Positions 35,083 to 45,260 of a stretch of DNA of 60,893 nucleotides are shown piece after piece. The notes under the pieces are model-generated. The model worked only from the letters and a program-made list of their open reading frames with translations. It was not told where the DNA came from and searched no databases. The stretch's first letter is position 1. Each line of letters begins with the position of its first letter. Source of the stretch: Saprospiraceae bacterium (GTDB lineage Bacteria > Bacteroidota > Bacteroidia > Chitinophagales > Saprospiraceae); NCBI GenBank assembly GCA_030728245.1, contig JANQZX010000133.1, positions 1 through 60,893 of the forward strand. The letters are read 5' to 3'. Made by a program: the position numbers and the translations under genes.

Positions 35083-37068
35083 ATGTATTTCTATAAAATC
35101 AATTTTCTCTCTGTTTTATTTTTATTCTTATTTTCAGGTTTTGCCAGCGCTCAAAATGAAGAAGAGGTATTATTTACTGTGAATAATAATCCTGTTACCG
35201 TTGGTGAATTCAAATACATTTACGCCAAAACTAATGGAGCCAATGCAAATTTTACCAAAGGCTCATTACAGGAGTATCTGGATTTATACACAAAATTTAA
35301 ATTAAAAGTAGAAGAAGCAAAGGCACAAAAAATAGGTAATTTACCTGATATCAAAGAGGAACTACTCGGTTACCGAAGACAACTTTCCGATGCATATATC
35401 CTGAATAAAGAAGTGACAGGAAGGCTGGTTAGAGAGCTTTATGATCGTTCTTTAGAAGATGTTGATATTAGTCATATTTTATACACAATTTCCGACAGCG
35501 CACCTAAAGATGACTCCTTAAGTGCCAACAGGTTTTTGATGGATCTTTATGCAAAATTGAAAAATGGTGCTGATTTTGAAGAATTTGCAAGGAATTATAG
35601 TTTAGACAGGTCCTCGAAGACCAATAGTGGCCATATCGGATTTATTAACGTTCCTTTCCCTAATGGGTTTTACGACTTAGAAACAGCCGCTTATTCAATG
35701 GCGCCCGGGGACATTTCATTGCCCATTTATACACCCGCAGGTCTTCACCTATTAAAGGTGAATGCCAGACGTCCAGCCCGCGGTGAAATAGAAGGTGCCC
35801 ATATTTTGATAAGAAAATCAGGTGAAGGTGAAAATCCTTTTACTCCTAAAAATAAAATAGATAGTATTTACAACCTTTTAAACTCGGGTTCAAGTTTTGA
35901 AACGCTGGCAACAACCTTTTCAGAAGATGACAAAACGGCAAGTAAAGGCGGTTATATAGGTGTTTTCGGAATTAATAAGTTCGAACAAGCGTTTGAAGAT
36001 GCGATTTATAAACTTGAAAAAGATGGAGAATATAGTCAGCCCGTGCAAACCAATTTAGGCTGGCATATCATTAAACGTATTTCCAGAAAATCCATCCCAA
36101 ATTTTGAAACGTCAAAATCAAATTTGGAGGCAGCTGTTCGTCAGGATTCACGCTATGCTTTTGCTAAGGAAAATATGTTTAATCAGATTAGATTAAATGC
36201 CGGTTTTGTTGAAAATAAAGGAGCACTAGATCTGTTAGTTCCTTTTGTAAACGATACATTCTATACTTTCCGCTGGAAAATACCCACTCAATTGCCAGCA
36301 GAAAATTTATTTACTTTAGCAAACCAGACTTATACCTTATTAGATTTTGCTCAGTATCTTGAAAAATCTGCCCGCTTACGCTTCAGATTGAATCAGCAAG
36401 ATCCCGTTCCTTCCATGTTAACAAAATTATATGAAGACTATTTAGAGAACGAAACATTAAAACTGGAGGAGAGACAGTTAGAAAAAAAATATCCTGAATT
36501 CAGACACCTTTTAAGAGAATATGAGGAGGGCATTTTACTTTTTGAAGTTACCAGACAAACCGTTTGGGATAAAGCAAGTCAGGACTCCCTGGGTCTCGCA
36601 AACTTTTACAAACTGGTCCAAGGAAAATACACCTGGAACGAAAGAGCTTTGACTACCCGCTATACACTGAAAGCTTCAGCAAAAGAGCAAATTGCTCAAA
36701 TTCGCGATTTCGCAAAAACACATAAAAAGAATGAGGTGCTCATTCGCTTTAATAAAGACGATAACCAAATACTCAGTGCTGAAGAGGTTACCATAGAGAA
36801 AGGAAAATCTATCGAAGCTAGTCAATTGGGTACGCAATGGAAGTCTGGTATTGTAACCAATGCTACACTGAATGCCTCATCAACCGATATGGAATTTTAT
36901 AAAATCGAAAAGATTTTACCAGTTAGTACTAAAGCACTCGATGAGTCAAAAGGCTATATCATAGCAGATTATCAAGATTTTCTTGAAAAAGAATGGGTTG
37001 ATAGTTTAAGAAAAAAATATGCTGTTCAGATTTCAAAAGCCGCATTTGAAAGCCTTATTAAACAATGA
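35083..37068 (+). CDS. Periplasmic peptidyl-prolyl isomerase with two PpiC/parvulin domains
   Basis: The 661-residue exported protein has a signal peptide (cleavage near ASAQ), a helical N-terminal chaperone-like part (about 25-130), two parvulin domains (about 132-232 and 234-335; DISHILYTISD and EGAHILIRKSGEG open them, each followed by a GG/GHIG-type loop), and a long C-terminal part of about 320 residues that I cannot assign. PpiC/SurA proteins help outer-membrane proteins fold. Its stop overlaps the next start by 4 nt (ATGA), so the two are translationally coupled. Confidence 0.88.
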   Translation: MYFYKINFLSVLFLFLFSGFASAQNEEEVLFTVNNNPVTVGEFKYIYAKTNGANANFTKGSLQEYLDLYTKFKLKVEEAKAQKIGNLPDIKEELLGYRRQLSDAYILNKEVTGRLVRELYDRSLEDVDISHILYTISDSAPKDDSLSANRFLMDLYAKLKNGADFEEFARNYSLDRSSKTNSGHIGFINVPFPNGFYDLETAAYSMAPGDISLPIYTPAGLHLLKVNARRPARGEIEGAHILIRKSGEGENPFTPKNKIDSIYNLLNSGSSFETLATTFSEDDKTASKGGYIGVFGINKFEQAFEDAIYKLEKDGEYSQPVQTNLGWHIIKRISRKSIPNFETSKSNLEAAVRQDSRYAFAKENMFNQIRLNAGFVENKGALDLLVPFVNDTFYTFRWKIPTQLPAENLFTLANQTYTLLDFAQYLEKSARLRFRLNQQDPVPSMLTKLYEDYLENETLKLEERQLEKKYPEFRHLLREYEEGILLFEVTRQTVWDKASQDSLGLANFYKLVQGKYTWNERALTTRYTLKASAKEQIAQIRDFAKTHKKNEVLIRFNKDDNQILSAEEVTIEKGKSIEASQLGTQWKSGIVTNATLNASSTDMEFYKIEKILPVSTKALDESKGYIIADYQDFLEKEWVDSLRKKYAVQISKAAFESLIKQ

Positions 37069-37922
37069 TTTCTTTAGTCAAATATTTATTGGTGGGTCTT
37101 GTTTTTCTTGGGTATTCATGTAGCGAGAATATTCAATCCAATAATGGCAACTTTATACTGGCACGTGTTTATAATAAATCTTTATACATTAAAGATTTAG
37201 AAGGAATGTTTCCTCCAGGAACTTCCGATTATGACAGCTCTCTCATTACCAATGCTTATACCCAACGTTGGGTTAGAGACGCTGTTTTACTGTATGAAGC
37301 TGAAAATAACCTTCCTAAAGATTTAAACATTGACAGGCTGGTGCGTGATTACAGATCTTCCTTAGTTCGTAATAATTATGAACAGGTTCTATTAGAGCAG
37401 TTGATGGAAACTGAAATATCAAAAGAGGAACTTGCTAACTTTTATGATAAAAATAAGATTCAATATCAATTAGATAACCCCATCGTAAAAGCAAACGTTA
37501 TCGTTGTCCCAAAGATTATTTCCGTAAGAGATAGTTTAAAATATCTTTGGAAAAATGCTACCGATGTTAATCTGACACGTTTAAAAAATATTTGTGAAGA
37601 ATACGAATTGTCTCATATTCTTGACGGTAGTAAATGGAACGAATGGGAAAATCTGGCCATTTATCTGCCAAGAAACATAGATTTTGAAGCCTTTTCCAGA
37701 AAAGGAAAGGACTTCAGTATTCAGGATGGTGAATTCGAAGTTTGGGTAAAAATATTGGACAGTAGAAAGCCACAAGAAATTCCACCCATTGAATATGTAG
37801 AGGAACAACTCAAAAGAATGCTTCTTTTAAGCAGGAAAACAAAATTGCTCGAAGAGAAAAAAGAAGATATGTTCGATATTGCTAAACGGAAAGGTCAGAT
37901 TGAAATTTTTTATCTAAAGTAA
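37065..37922 (+). CDS. SurA/PpiC-like exported protein lacking a PPIase domain
   Basis: The 285-residue protein begins with a hydrophobic signal ending GYSCSEN, which may be a lipoprotein signal, although Gly at -3 is not canonical. The body is charged and mostly helical, resembling the N-terminal chaperone domain of SurA-like proteins (IDRLVRDYRSSLVRNNYEQVLLEQ..., ELANFYDKNK). After IVKANVIVVPK the usual parvulin strand pattern is not completed, so catalytic isomerase activity is unlikely. It is coupled to the gene upstream and followed 75 nt later by surA. It is probably an outer-membrane folding factor working with its neighbours. Confidence 0.7.
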   Translation: MISLVKYLLVGLVFLGYSCSENIQSNNGNFILARVYNKSLYIKDLEGMFPPGTSDYDSSLITNAYTQRWVRDAVLLYEAENNLPKDLNIDRLVRDYRSSLVRNNYEQVLLEQLMETEISKEELANFYDKNKIQYQLDNPIVKANVIVVPKIISVRDSLKYLWKNATDVNLTRLKNICEEYELSHILDGSKWNEWENLAIYLPRNIDFEAFSRKGKDFSIQDGEFEVWVKILDSRKPQEIPPIEYVEEQLKRMLLLSRKTKLLEEKKEDMFDIAKRKGQIEIFYLK

Positions 37923-37997
37923 ATTTTTAGTGTCCTCTTAAGTAATTAACCAACTATTCCTTTCATCTTTGTATCTTTTTAGATAATAACTTTACTT

Positions 37998-39356
37998 ATG
38001 TTAAAATATATTCTATCTCTATTTCTTGCCGTTCAGTGCTTTATCAGTTTTGGTCAAGTACAAGTAATGGATAAAATCATTGCTACCGTAGGTGGTGAAC
38101 TTATATTGCTTTCCGAATTGGAGGAACAATTTGCCCTTGCTTTGTCTCAAAAGAGTGATATACCACAAAACGCCCGTTGTGAAATTTTAGAGCAATTATT
38201 AACCAGTAAGTTATTGATAAATCAATCCAAACTAGATAGTATTGAAGTAGGTGATGATGAAGTGGAAAATCAACTTGCTGCGAGAATTGATAGAATTTTA
38301 TCCTTTATGAATAATGATATCAAGCAATTTGAGGAGTACTATGGCCAGTCTGTAAATGATGTAAAGGAGCAATTTCGGACTGATCTAAAAAATCAGCTTC
38401 TATCCGAAAGAATGAGAGGTGAAATCATGAAGGATATAACCATCACGCCATCAGAAGTAAAATCATTTTTCTCCAAAATACCAAAGGATTCACTACCCTA
38501 CTTTAACTCTGAAGTCGAGGTTGGTGAAATTGTTATCGTCCCTAAAGTAAACGATATCCAGCGCCAGATAACTATGAATAAGCTGGAGGGGATCCGCAAA
38601 AGAATTGTTGAAAATAATGAAGATTTCGCGGTACTGGCTGGAAAGTTTTCTGCCGATGGATCTGCCCAGACTGGAGGTGATTTAGGTTGGGCCACCAGAG
38701 GAAAATATGTTCCTGAGTTTGAAGCTGCAGCCTACAAACTTGAAATAAATGAAATTTCTGATATCGTTGAATCTCAATTTGGATTTCACTTAATTCAATT
38801 AATGGGACGCAGAGGTAATAGCATCAATGTGCGTCATATTCTTTTAAGACCTGAAATTACAGAGGAAGATTTCGATTTAGTTAGACGAAAACTAGATTCA
38901 GTTCGTACCCTTATCCTTAAAGATTCTATTTCATTTTCCTTCGCGGTTAAAAGATTCTCTTATGACAAGGCACAATCCTATAATAATGATGGAAGAATGG
39001 TTAATCCAGTAACCGGGAATACATTCTTTGAAGTTGGTGATTTAGACCCAGATATATATTTTGCCATTGATACACTTAAAGTCAAAGGTATTACAGCGCC
39101 TCTTGAATTTAGAGATCCATCTGGAGAAGTTCAGTTTCATATTATTCAGCTGCAGTCAAAAACACCTCCCCATAAAGCAAATTTGCTTCAGGATTATTCT
39201 AAAATCCAAAAAGCATCTATCGAATCAAAGAAAAATGAATATATAAATTCTTGGATAGACGACAAAATAAGTACAACCTTCATTAGATTAGAACAAAAGT
39301 ATTCAACTTGTCCAAACCTGGATATATGGATTAATCAGAGTAGAGGCGCCAATTAA
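37998..39356 (+). CDS. surA: SurA-type periplasmic chaperone and peptidyl-prolyl isomerase
   Basis: SurA guides unfolded outer-membrane proteins across the periplasm. The 452-residue protein has a signal peptide (cleavage near SFGQ), a SurA N-terminal domain opening with VMDKIIATVGGELILLSELEEQ (about 24-165), and two parvulin domains (about 170-270 with GGDLGWATRGKYVPEFEAAAY; about 275-385 with INVRHILLRPEI). The order and length match E. coli SurA (428 residues). It ends the three-gene folding-factor run and stops just before a bidirectional terminator. Confidence 0.92.
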   Translation: MLKYILSLFLAVQCFISFGQVQVMDKIIATVGGELILLSELEEQFALALSQKSDIPQNARCEILEQLLTSKLLINQSKLDSIEVGDDEVENQLAARIDRILSFMNNDIKQFEEYYGQSVNDVKEQFRTDLKNQLLSERMRGEIMKDITITPSEVKSFFSKIPKDSLPYFNSEVEVGEIVIVPKVNDIQRQITMNKLEGIRKRIVENNEDFAVLAGKFSADGSAQTGGDLGWATRGKYVPEFEAAAYKLEINEISDIVESQFGFHLIQLMGRRGNSINVRHILLRPEITEEDFDLVRRKLDSVRTLILKDSISFSFAVKRFSYDKAQSYNNDGRMVNPVTGNTFFEVGDLDPDIYFAIDTLKVKGITAPLEFRDPSGEVQFHIIQLQSKTPPHKANLLQDYSKIQKASIESKKNEYINSWIDDKISTTFIRLEQKYSTCPNLDIWINQSRGAN

Positions 39357-39391
39357 CACATATTCAGGAATTTACACATATTAAAAAATAA

Positions 39392-39423
39392 AGCCAAGGC
39401 ATTACACCTTGGCTTTATTTTTT
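39392..39423. terminator. Bidirectional terminator between surA and the OPT transporter gene
   Basis: AGCCAAGG (39392-39399) pairs with CCTTGGCT (39407-39414) around a 7-nt loop. T-rich tails occur on both sides (TTATTTTTT on plus; TTTATTTTTTAA on minus). The minus-strand transporter stop codon (39404-39402) lies in the loop, so its last codons form one arm of the stem. It serves both converging transcripts. Confidence 0.85.
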
Positions 39424-41375
39424 GGCTCAACCGCCATTTTCAATAAAAGTATACTTAATAGCAGAAAGGCAATTAAACCAACAATATCACCTGTTGACCC
39501 CATCGCATTTCCCCAACCTGTATTAATTTTAGACATGAGCGAAACGGGATTACCCTCCGCATCATTACCTATATTAGTACCCATAAAAATAGCAACTAAA
39601 ATACCCGTAAGTGCCCCACCGGCAATCAAACCAGAACTGAACAATGCCCCTGGACCAATTTCAGAATCATCTTTTTTCTTATTAAATTTATCAGCGATTA
39701 GTTTTATCAATCCTCCCATAAAAATGGGAGAAGTAGTTGAAAGAGGAAGATAAGCACCTACGGCAAATGCAAGAGAGCTAATACCACACAATTCAACCAT
39801 TGCAGCAATACCCATGCCGGCGATAACTAGTCCCCATGGTAATTGCTGATCCAATAATCCCTTAATTACCGTAGCCATCAGGGTTGCTTGTGGTGCGGGA
39901 AGAGGATTTGGATGCGCTGCAGTAGCTTCACCAATACCCAACGTTCGCTCCAATAACAACAGCGTAAAGCCAATAGCGACCACCGAAGCCAGAACACCTA
40001 TCAACAATCCAATTTGTTGTCTCCAAGGCGTCGCACCCAATAAATAACCTGTTTTCAAGTCTTGGGAAGTAGCCCCAGCATTTGCTGCTGCAATACAAAC
40101 CATTGATCCAACAACTAAAGCCACAGATTGATAGGCAGAATCTGTCCAGCCAATACCTAAAAAAATCAAAGCAGTGGCCATTAAGGTGGCTATGGTCATT
40201 CCAGATACTGGATTGGAAGAACTTCCAATGAGCCCAACAATCCTTGAACTAACAGTGACAAAGAAAAAACCAAAAACGAGAATTAACAGCGCGGAGAAGA
40301 AATTAGTAGGCAGATTAGGTAAAACCATCATCAAAACCAATAAAACCAGACTTCCAATCAAAACAAAATATAAAGGTAAATCCTTCTCTGTTCTGGGTAT
40401 TGACTCACTACGCTCATTTGATTTTTCTTGTAGTTTAAAATCCTTTAAAGAATCTCTGAAAGCATTAACAATTGTTGGAAGAGACTTAATCAGCGTAATG
40501 ATTCCTCCAAAAGTTACGGCACCGGCACCAATATATCGTATATACTTACTCCATATTTCGTCCGGAGACATATCACTAATCAATTTTACCGTTTCCGGCG
40601 CAAAAGGAACCGTTAAACCTTCACCGATGAGTGTAATGAGCGGAATAAGTACCAACCAGGAAAGAACACCTCCAGCCACCATAACCCCGGCAATTCTTGG
40701 ACCAATAATATATCCAACCCCTAAAAGTTCAGGTGTAATTTCACCATTAATAGTGCCATTAGGCAATGCAGACGTCTTCTTGAAAATTAAGGCTGGCACT
40801 TCTTTCCAAAGTCCAAAAATAGACATTGCCGCTTTATACATAAACGCAATGCCAAGGCCCAAAAACACTTTGCCAGCTAAATCGCCTCCCTTTTCTCCCG
40901 CAATTAACACATCGGCACAAGCTGTACCTTCCGGATAAGGAAGATTTCCGTGTTCCTTCACGATGAGGGCGCGACGGAGTGGAATCATAAAAAGCACGCC
41001 TAAAAAGCCCCCAATAAGAGCCAGCACGAAAATCTGGAAATATTCAAAATATTGTCTTCCCCCTTCTAAAAAAAGTAAAGCAGGTACAGTAAAAACAACA
41101 CCTGCTGCCACAGATTCACCGGCAGAACCTATCGTTTGCACCATATTACTTTCTAAAATAGTGGCTTTTCCCCATTTTTTAAAAAAGGAAATAGCCAAAA
41201 CCGCAATAGGAATGGATGCACTGACCGTCAACCCCACTTTTAATCCTAAATACACCGTGGCAACACCAAAGATAATACCAAGGAAAATACCTGGAATAAT
41301 GGCCTTTATAGTTAGCTCTGGCAGCTGCTGCTCCGCAGAAATAAACGGCTTGAAGGTAGATTTATCCATACCCAT
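39402..41375 (-). CDS. OPT-family oligopeptide transporter
   Basis: The 657-residue inner-membrane protein belongs to the OPT superfamily of proton-driven transporters for oligopeptides or metal chelates. It has about 14-16 hydrophobic segments and the family-typical N-terminal TIKAIIPGIFLGIIFGVATV and YLGLKVGLTVSASIPIAVLA, plus NLPYPEGTACADVL. The bacterial OPT branch usually carries peptides, although siderophore-metal complexes occur. The POT peptide transporter gene lies 15 nt upstream on the same strand. An ATG at 41369 is an alternative start. Confidence 0.92.
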   Translation of the reverse strand: MGMDKSTFKPFISAEQQLPELTIKAIIPGIFLGIIFGVATVYLGLKVGLTVSASIPIAVLAISFFKKWGKATILESNMVQTIGSAGESVAAGVVFTVPALLFLEGGRQYFEYFQIFVLALIGGFLGVLFMIPLRRALIVKEHGNLPYPEGTACADVLIAGEKGGDLAGKVFLGLGIAFMYKAAMSIFGLWKEVPALIFKKTSALPNGTINGEITPELLGVGYIIGPRIAGVMVAGGVLSWLVLIPLITLIGEGLTVPFAPETVKLISDMSPDEIWSKYIRYIGAGAVTFGGIITLIKSLPTIVNAFRDSLKDFKLQEKSNERSESIPRTEKDLPLYFVLIGSLVLLVLMMVLPNLPTNFFSALLILVFGFFFVTVSSRIVGLIGSSSNPVSGMTIATLMATALIFLGIGWTDSAYQSVALVVGSMVCIAAANAGATSQDLKTGYLLGATPWRQQIGLLIGVLASVVAIGFTLLLLERTLGIGEATAAHPNPLPAPQATLMATVIKGLLDQQLPWGLVIAGMGIAAMVELCGISSLAFAVGAYLPLSTTSPIFMGGLIKLIADKFNKKKDDSEIGPGALFSSGLIAGGALTGILVAIFMGTNIGNDAEGNPVSLMSKINTGWGNAMGSTGDIVGLIAFLLLSILLLKMAVEPKNKAKV

Positions 41376-41390
41376 TTTGTATTTTAAAGT

Positions 41391-42956
41391 TTAATGCACG
41401 CCGTGCATCCATTTTTTTAATGTAGGTGATATAAAAAATAAAATAGCGGCTACCCCTAATACGATATATACGCCCCAATTCATATATACATTAATGAAGC
41501 TCTGTAATTCCATTGCTTTAGTGGCACCCTCAGGCGGCGAAGCTATTAATTTACCTAAATAGCCCCCAATTTTGTGCCCAAAGGCAATGGAAACAAACCA
41601 GGACCCCATTACAAATCCAACGGTTTTAACCGGTGAAAGCTTTGTAACCACAGAAAGCCCCACTGGCGAAAGGCTTAATTCACCCGTAGTGTGGAATAAA
41701 TACATGCCTAAAACGAAGACAATGGGGATCAATCCTCCCTCATTTACCTCCGGAAGAATAGATTTAGCCCCTATCACAATGATTAAATACCCTAATGCTA
41801 TCTGAAGCATGGCATAAAAGAATTTCATAGGTGTCCTGGGTTCTAATTTTTTTCTACCAAGCACGGTCCAGATCCAGGTAAATACAGGAGCAAGTAAAAT
41901 GATAAATAAAGCATTGACCGACTGGAACTGCGAGGTTTCAATGCCATGTTTATTAACGTATCTATCTGTAAGAATATTTATAGAACCTCCTGCTTGCTCA
42001 AATAGAGCCCAGAAAATCATGTGGACAAAAAATAAGGCCATAAAAACGAGTAATCGCTGACCTTCTTCCTTTTCATCCGATTTAAATGCATTAAATAGAA
42101 TATATCCCAATATACCAAAACCAACAAGAAGTAAAATATAGTCAGTTACTTCTTCTGCCTGAATAAGGAATGAAAAAACAGGCACCAATAAAAAGGCGCC
42201 AAGAAGAACGGCCCATTCTCTGTTTATCCCTGCAATAAAAGAGGATTTCAAAAAAGGAATATCAGGCGGTAGTCCCTTCCCTTCAAAAACGGCTCTGTTT
42301 TTATAGAAAACAATGACTCCTGTGAGCATTCCTAAGCCAGCGAGCAAGAATCCAAGAGAATAATGAACCTCTCTGGCGAGATAACCGCAGGTTAATGGCG
42401 CCAAAAAAGCACCAATATTTATACCCATATAAAAGATAGTGAACGCACTATCCTTCCTATTGTCGTTACGGTCGTAAAAAGTACCAAGGAAACTCGAAAT
42501 ATTTGGTTTGAAAAATCCATTTCCAATGGCTAAAAAGCTTAATCCAACAAAGAATAATAATTCCGTATCGCCATTAAAAGCATTATAGGCAAGGACAATT
42601 TGACCAAACGACATAAATAAACCGCCCGTAATAATAGCCTTTCTAAATCCAATGAGTTTATCGGCCAACATACCTCCTAATAATGGCGATGCATATAATA
42701 AGGCATTAAAAGCACCATAAACACCGTAAGAAGCTCCGTCGGCATCAGATTGGCTTAATTTATCAAATAACCTTGAGGTCATATATAAAATGAGGAATGC
42801 ACGCATTCCATAAAAGGAAAACCTTTCCCATAATTCTGCAAAAAACAAAGTAAATAATGCTTTTGGGTGCATTTTTCTTTGCGATAGTACCACTATCGGT
42901 ACCCAAATGAGTACGAATACCCATCCTGCAATTAATAAAGCTAAACCTGCATTCAT
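41391..42956 (-). CDS. POT-family proton-dependent di/tripeptide transporter
   Basis: The 521-residue transporter of the major facilitator fold has the hallmark ExxERFxxY proton-coupling motif as ELWERFSFYGMRAFLILY (Glu41, Glu44, Arg45) in the first conserved helix, and later FTIFYMGINIGAFLAP, the second POT signature. About 14 membrane segments are predicted. It should import di- and tripeptides with protons. Together with the OPT gene behind it, it forms a likely peptide-uptake operon, fitting the leucyl aminopeptidase elsewhere in the window. Confidence 0.94.
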   Translation of the reverse strand: MNAGLALLIAGWVFVLIWVPIVVLSQRKMHPKALFTLFFAELWERFSFYGMRAFLILYMTSRLFDKLSQSDADGASYGVYGAFNALLYASPLLGGMLADKLIGFRKAIITGGLFMSFGQIVLAYNAFNGDTELLFFVGLSFLAIGNGFFKPNISSFLGTFYDRNDNRKDSAFTIFYMGINIGAFLAPLTCGYLAREVHYSLGFLLAGLGMLTGVIVFYKNRAVFEGKGLPPDIPFLKSSFIAGINREWAVLLGAFLLVPVFSFLIQAEEVTDYILLLVGFGILGYILFNAFKSDEKEEGQRLLVFMALFFVHMIFWALFEQAGGSINILTDRYVNKHGIETSQFQSVNALFIILLAPVFTWIWTVLGRKKLEPRTPMKFFYAMLQIALGYLIIVIGAKSILPEVNEGGLIPIVFVLGMYLFHTTGELSLSPVGLSVVTKLSPVKTVGFVMGSWFVSIAFGHKIGGYLGKLIASPPEGATKAMELQSFINVYMNWGVYIVLGVAAILFFISPTLKKWMHGVH

Positions 42957-43054
42957 TTTATATATTGATATTAAAGGTTGATGAAATTAAATGTTGAGAA
43001 AAATAAAGTTAACAAAATAGTTGAATAAATAGATAGCTTCATTAAATAAAGCCA

Positions 43055-43678
43055 CTATTGATTCTCGTTTTTGTCTATTTGGGGGGTTAATGATTCCACT
43101 TCCACTTTCCAACCAGCTCCTTCTGCCATAAATTTGATGAGATCCAATATTTCTAAACCTTGCTTCTTAGCCCTAATCATTAATTCTCCGGTAGCTGCCT
43201 TTTTGGCAATCATTTCCTTCGCATTTTTCTGAATCTTATTGTAATCTTTTTCGGAAAACGAATTAAAAGAACCCTGACTTATGTCATAATAATCAATCTG
43301 ATGGTCGATAGAAATAATTTCGGGTTCAGTGGGTACGTTTCGAATGTATAATGTCCAGGTTTCTTTATCCAGGTCAAATTTCAGATTATTTAAATCGAAC
43401 CCGACCGATACCTTGGCTTTCACCCGCATGATAGCCTTTTTCCGAAAGATCCACCAATCGTAGCCCCAAAAATCCTCATATCGGTAAAGCTCTGAATAGT
43501 AACCCTCTATGGTAACCATTTTAGCTACAGATTGAATTTTCTCCAACAGGATAGTTGATTCCTCTATTCTGTTTTCATTATTTTCCTTTTCGCTCAGATA
43601 AAGTGCAAAAAGATACCCTGCTCCAAATAAAGCCAGGATAAAAATAATACCCATAAAAAGTTTGATACCCTTCGCCAT
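43055..43678 (-). CDS. DUF4230 single-pass membrane protein
   Basis: The 207-residue protein has an N-terminal membrane anchor (about 6-25), then a mixed alpha/beta extracytoplasmic domain of the DUF4230 family (about 35-195). Visible family features are the LYRYEDFWGYDWWIFRKKAI segment and the VGFDLNNLKFDLDKETWTL strand pair, and a C-terminal helix rich in Lys/Ala. The function of DUF4230 is not known. The ATG at 43678 is chosen because the longer frame begins with TTG. It is divergent from the ATP-grasp cassette. Confidence 0.8.
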   Translation of the reverse strand: MAKGIKLFMGIIFILALFGAGYLFALYLSEKENNENRIEESTILLEKIQSVAKMVTIEGYYSELYRYEDFWGYDWWIFRKKAIMRVKAKVSVGFDLNNLKFDLDKETWTLYIRNVPTEPEIISIDHQIDYYDISQGSFNSFSEKDYNKIQKNAKEMIAKKAATGELMIRAKKQGLEILDLIKFMAEGAGWKVEVESLTPQIDKNENQ

Positions 43679-43802
43679 TGTTTTTTTCGAAAATATACGA
43701 AAAAAGCTAAATATTTTATTACCTTTCCAATGTTCCGCCAAATAGAATTCAAGTTATATTAGTATTCACAATTTATTCCACGTAATAAATTATTTATCTA
43801 TT

Positions 43803-45245
43803 ATGAATCTTGAACAACTCATCGGGTCATATACCACAGGAAAGAGCTGGGACGAAATGCTCGAAAGTAAAGTAATCCGTGCTCCTTATCAGGCACTTAT
43901 GACATCGATGGGACAAATGCCACTCGATGAATTACTAAGGAAAGAGCAATACGCCAGTGAGTTATTTATGAATCAAGGCATAACTTTTACGGTGTATAGT
44001 GATAATGCCGGTATTGAAAGAATTTTCCCCTTTGACATTATTCCCCGCATTATTACCACTTTGGAGTGGGAACAAGTGACACGGGGTATTAAACAAAGGT
44101 TAAAAGCCCTCAATCTTTTTTTAAATGATATTTATCACGGGCAAAATATTTTAAAGGATAAAATTATACCAGCATCCCTCATTGCCTCCTGCCCGCATTT
44201 TACAAGAGAAGTTTATGGCATTAATGTGCCCCATGATATTTATGTACATGTTTCAGGCATTGATTTAATCAGAGGCGAGGATAAAGCATTTTATGTCCTG
44301 GAAGATAATTTAAGAACGCCTTCCGGAGTCTCTTACATGTTGGAAAACCGGGAGGTGACAAAACGAATATTTCCGTCTTTACTCACTGAAAATAAGGTGA
44401 GTATGGTTGGAAATTATCCATTACTACTCCACGCAAATCTCATAGCCCTTTCTCCCCGACAAACCAATAATCCTATCGCTGTTATTCTTACTCCCGGGGT
44501 ATTTAATTCTGCCTATTATGAGCATACTTTTTTAGCGCGCCAAATGGGTATTCCACTGGTGGAAGGCAGTGATTTACTTGTTGATAATCATAAGGTTTTC
44601 ATGAAAACTACCCATGGTTTAGTGCAGGTTGATGTAATATACAGAAGAGTAGATGATGATTTTTTGGATCCCATTACCTTTAATTCGGGAAGCATGTTAG
44701 GTGTTCCAGGCCTGGTAGGTGCCTACAGAAAAGGTAATGTGGCTATTGCCAACGCCTTAGGGAATGGAGTCGCCGATGACAAGGCCGTTTATGCGTACGT
44801 TCCTCAAATGATAAAATATTATCTTAACGAAGATCCAATTTTACCCAATATACCAACTTATCATTTAGAAAATCAGGAAATACGCGAACACGTATTTAAA
44901 AATATTCATCAGATGGTCTTAAAACGAACCAACCAATCAGGTGGTTATGGTATGTTAATGGGCAATAAGACAACCGATGAAGAGGTGAATGCTTTTAAGA
45001 AAGCAGTAGATGAAAATCCCAGAGATTTTATAGCTCAACCCATTATTCAACTTTCAACCGTGCCTTGCCTCCTCGATGGGAAATTGGTGGCAAGACACGT
45101 AGATCTGAGACCTTACGCTCTTTGTGGACCCTCTGGCATTGAAATTGTTCCCGGTGGCCTTACAAGGGTGGCACTTAGAGAAGGTTCTATGGTGGTGAAT
45201 TCATCTCAAGGTGGAGGTAGTAAAGATACCTGGATTATTAATTAA
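43803..45245 (+). CDS. Circularly permuted ATP-grasp type 2 protein
   Basis: The 480-residue protein belongs to the circularly permuted ATP-grasp family (formerly DUF404/DUF407). Typical segments are RGIKQRLKALNLFLNDIYHG, FYVLEDNLRTPSGVSYMLEN, VIYRRVDDDFLDPITFNSGS, VAIANALGNGVADDKAVYAY and GGYGMLMG, ending with ATP-grasp-like metal-binding Asp/Arg clusters. The family is predicted to form amide bonds to peptides or amino acids using ATP. Its product is not known. It is the first gene of a tight cassette with the alpha-E and transglutaminase genes (15 and 12 nt gaps). Confidence 0.92.
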   Translation: MNLEQLIGSYTTGKSWDEMLESKVIRAPYQALMTSMGQMPLDELLRKEQYASELFMNQGITFTVYSDNAGIERIFPFDIIPRIITTLEWEQVTRGIKQRLKALNLFLNDIYHGQNILKDKIIPASLIASCPHFTREVYGINVPHDIYVHVSGIDLIRGEDKAFYVLEDNLRTPSGVSYMLENREVTKRIFPSLLTENKVSMVGNYPLLLHANLIALSPRQTNNPIAVILTPGVFNSAYYEHTFLARQMGIPLVEGSDLLVDNHKVFMKTTHGLVQVDVIYRRVDDDFLDPITFNSGSMLGVPGLVGAYRKGNVAIANALGNGVADDKAVYAYVPQMIKYYLNEDPILPNIPTYHLENQEIREHVFKNIHQMVLKRTNQSGGYGMLMGNKTTDEEVNAFKKAVDENPRDFIAQPIIQLSTVPCLLDGKLVARHVDLRPYALCGPSGIEIVPGGLTRVALREGSMVVNSSQGGGSKDTWIIN

Positions 45246-45260
45246 TAATAAAGTAACCCC

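Noticed and set aside
40174-40938. Long plus-strand reading frame of about 254 codons
   Set aside because: It lies wholly antisense to the OPT transporter, is rich in Pro/Ile/Lys typical of such shadows, and has no family-like motif or promoter.
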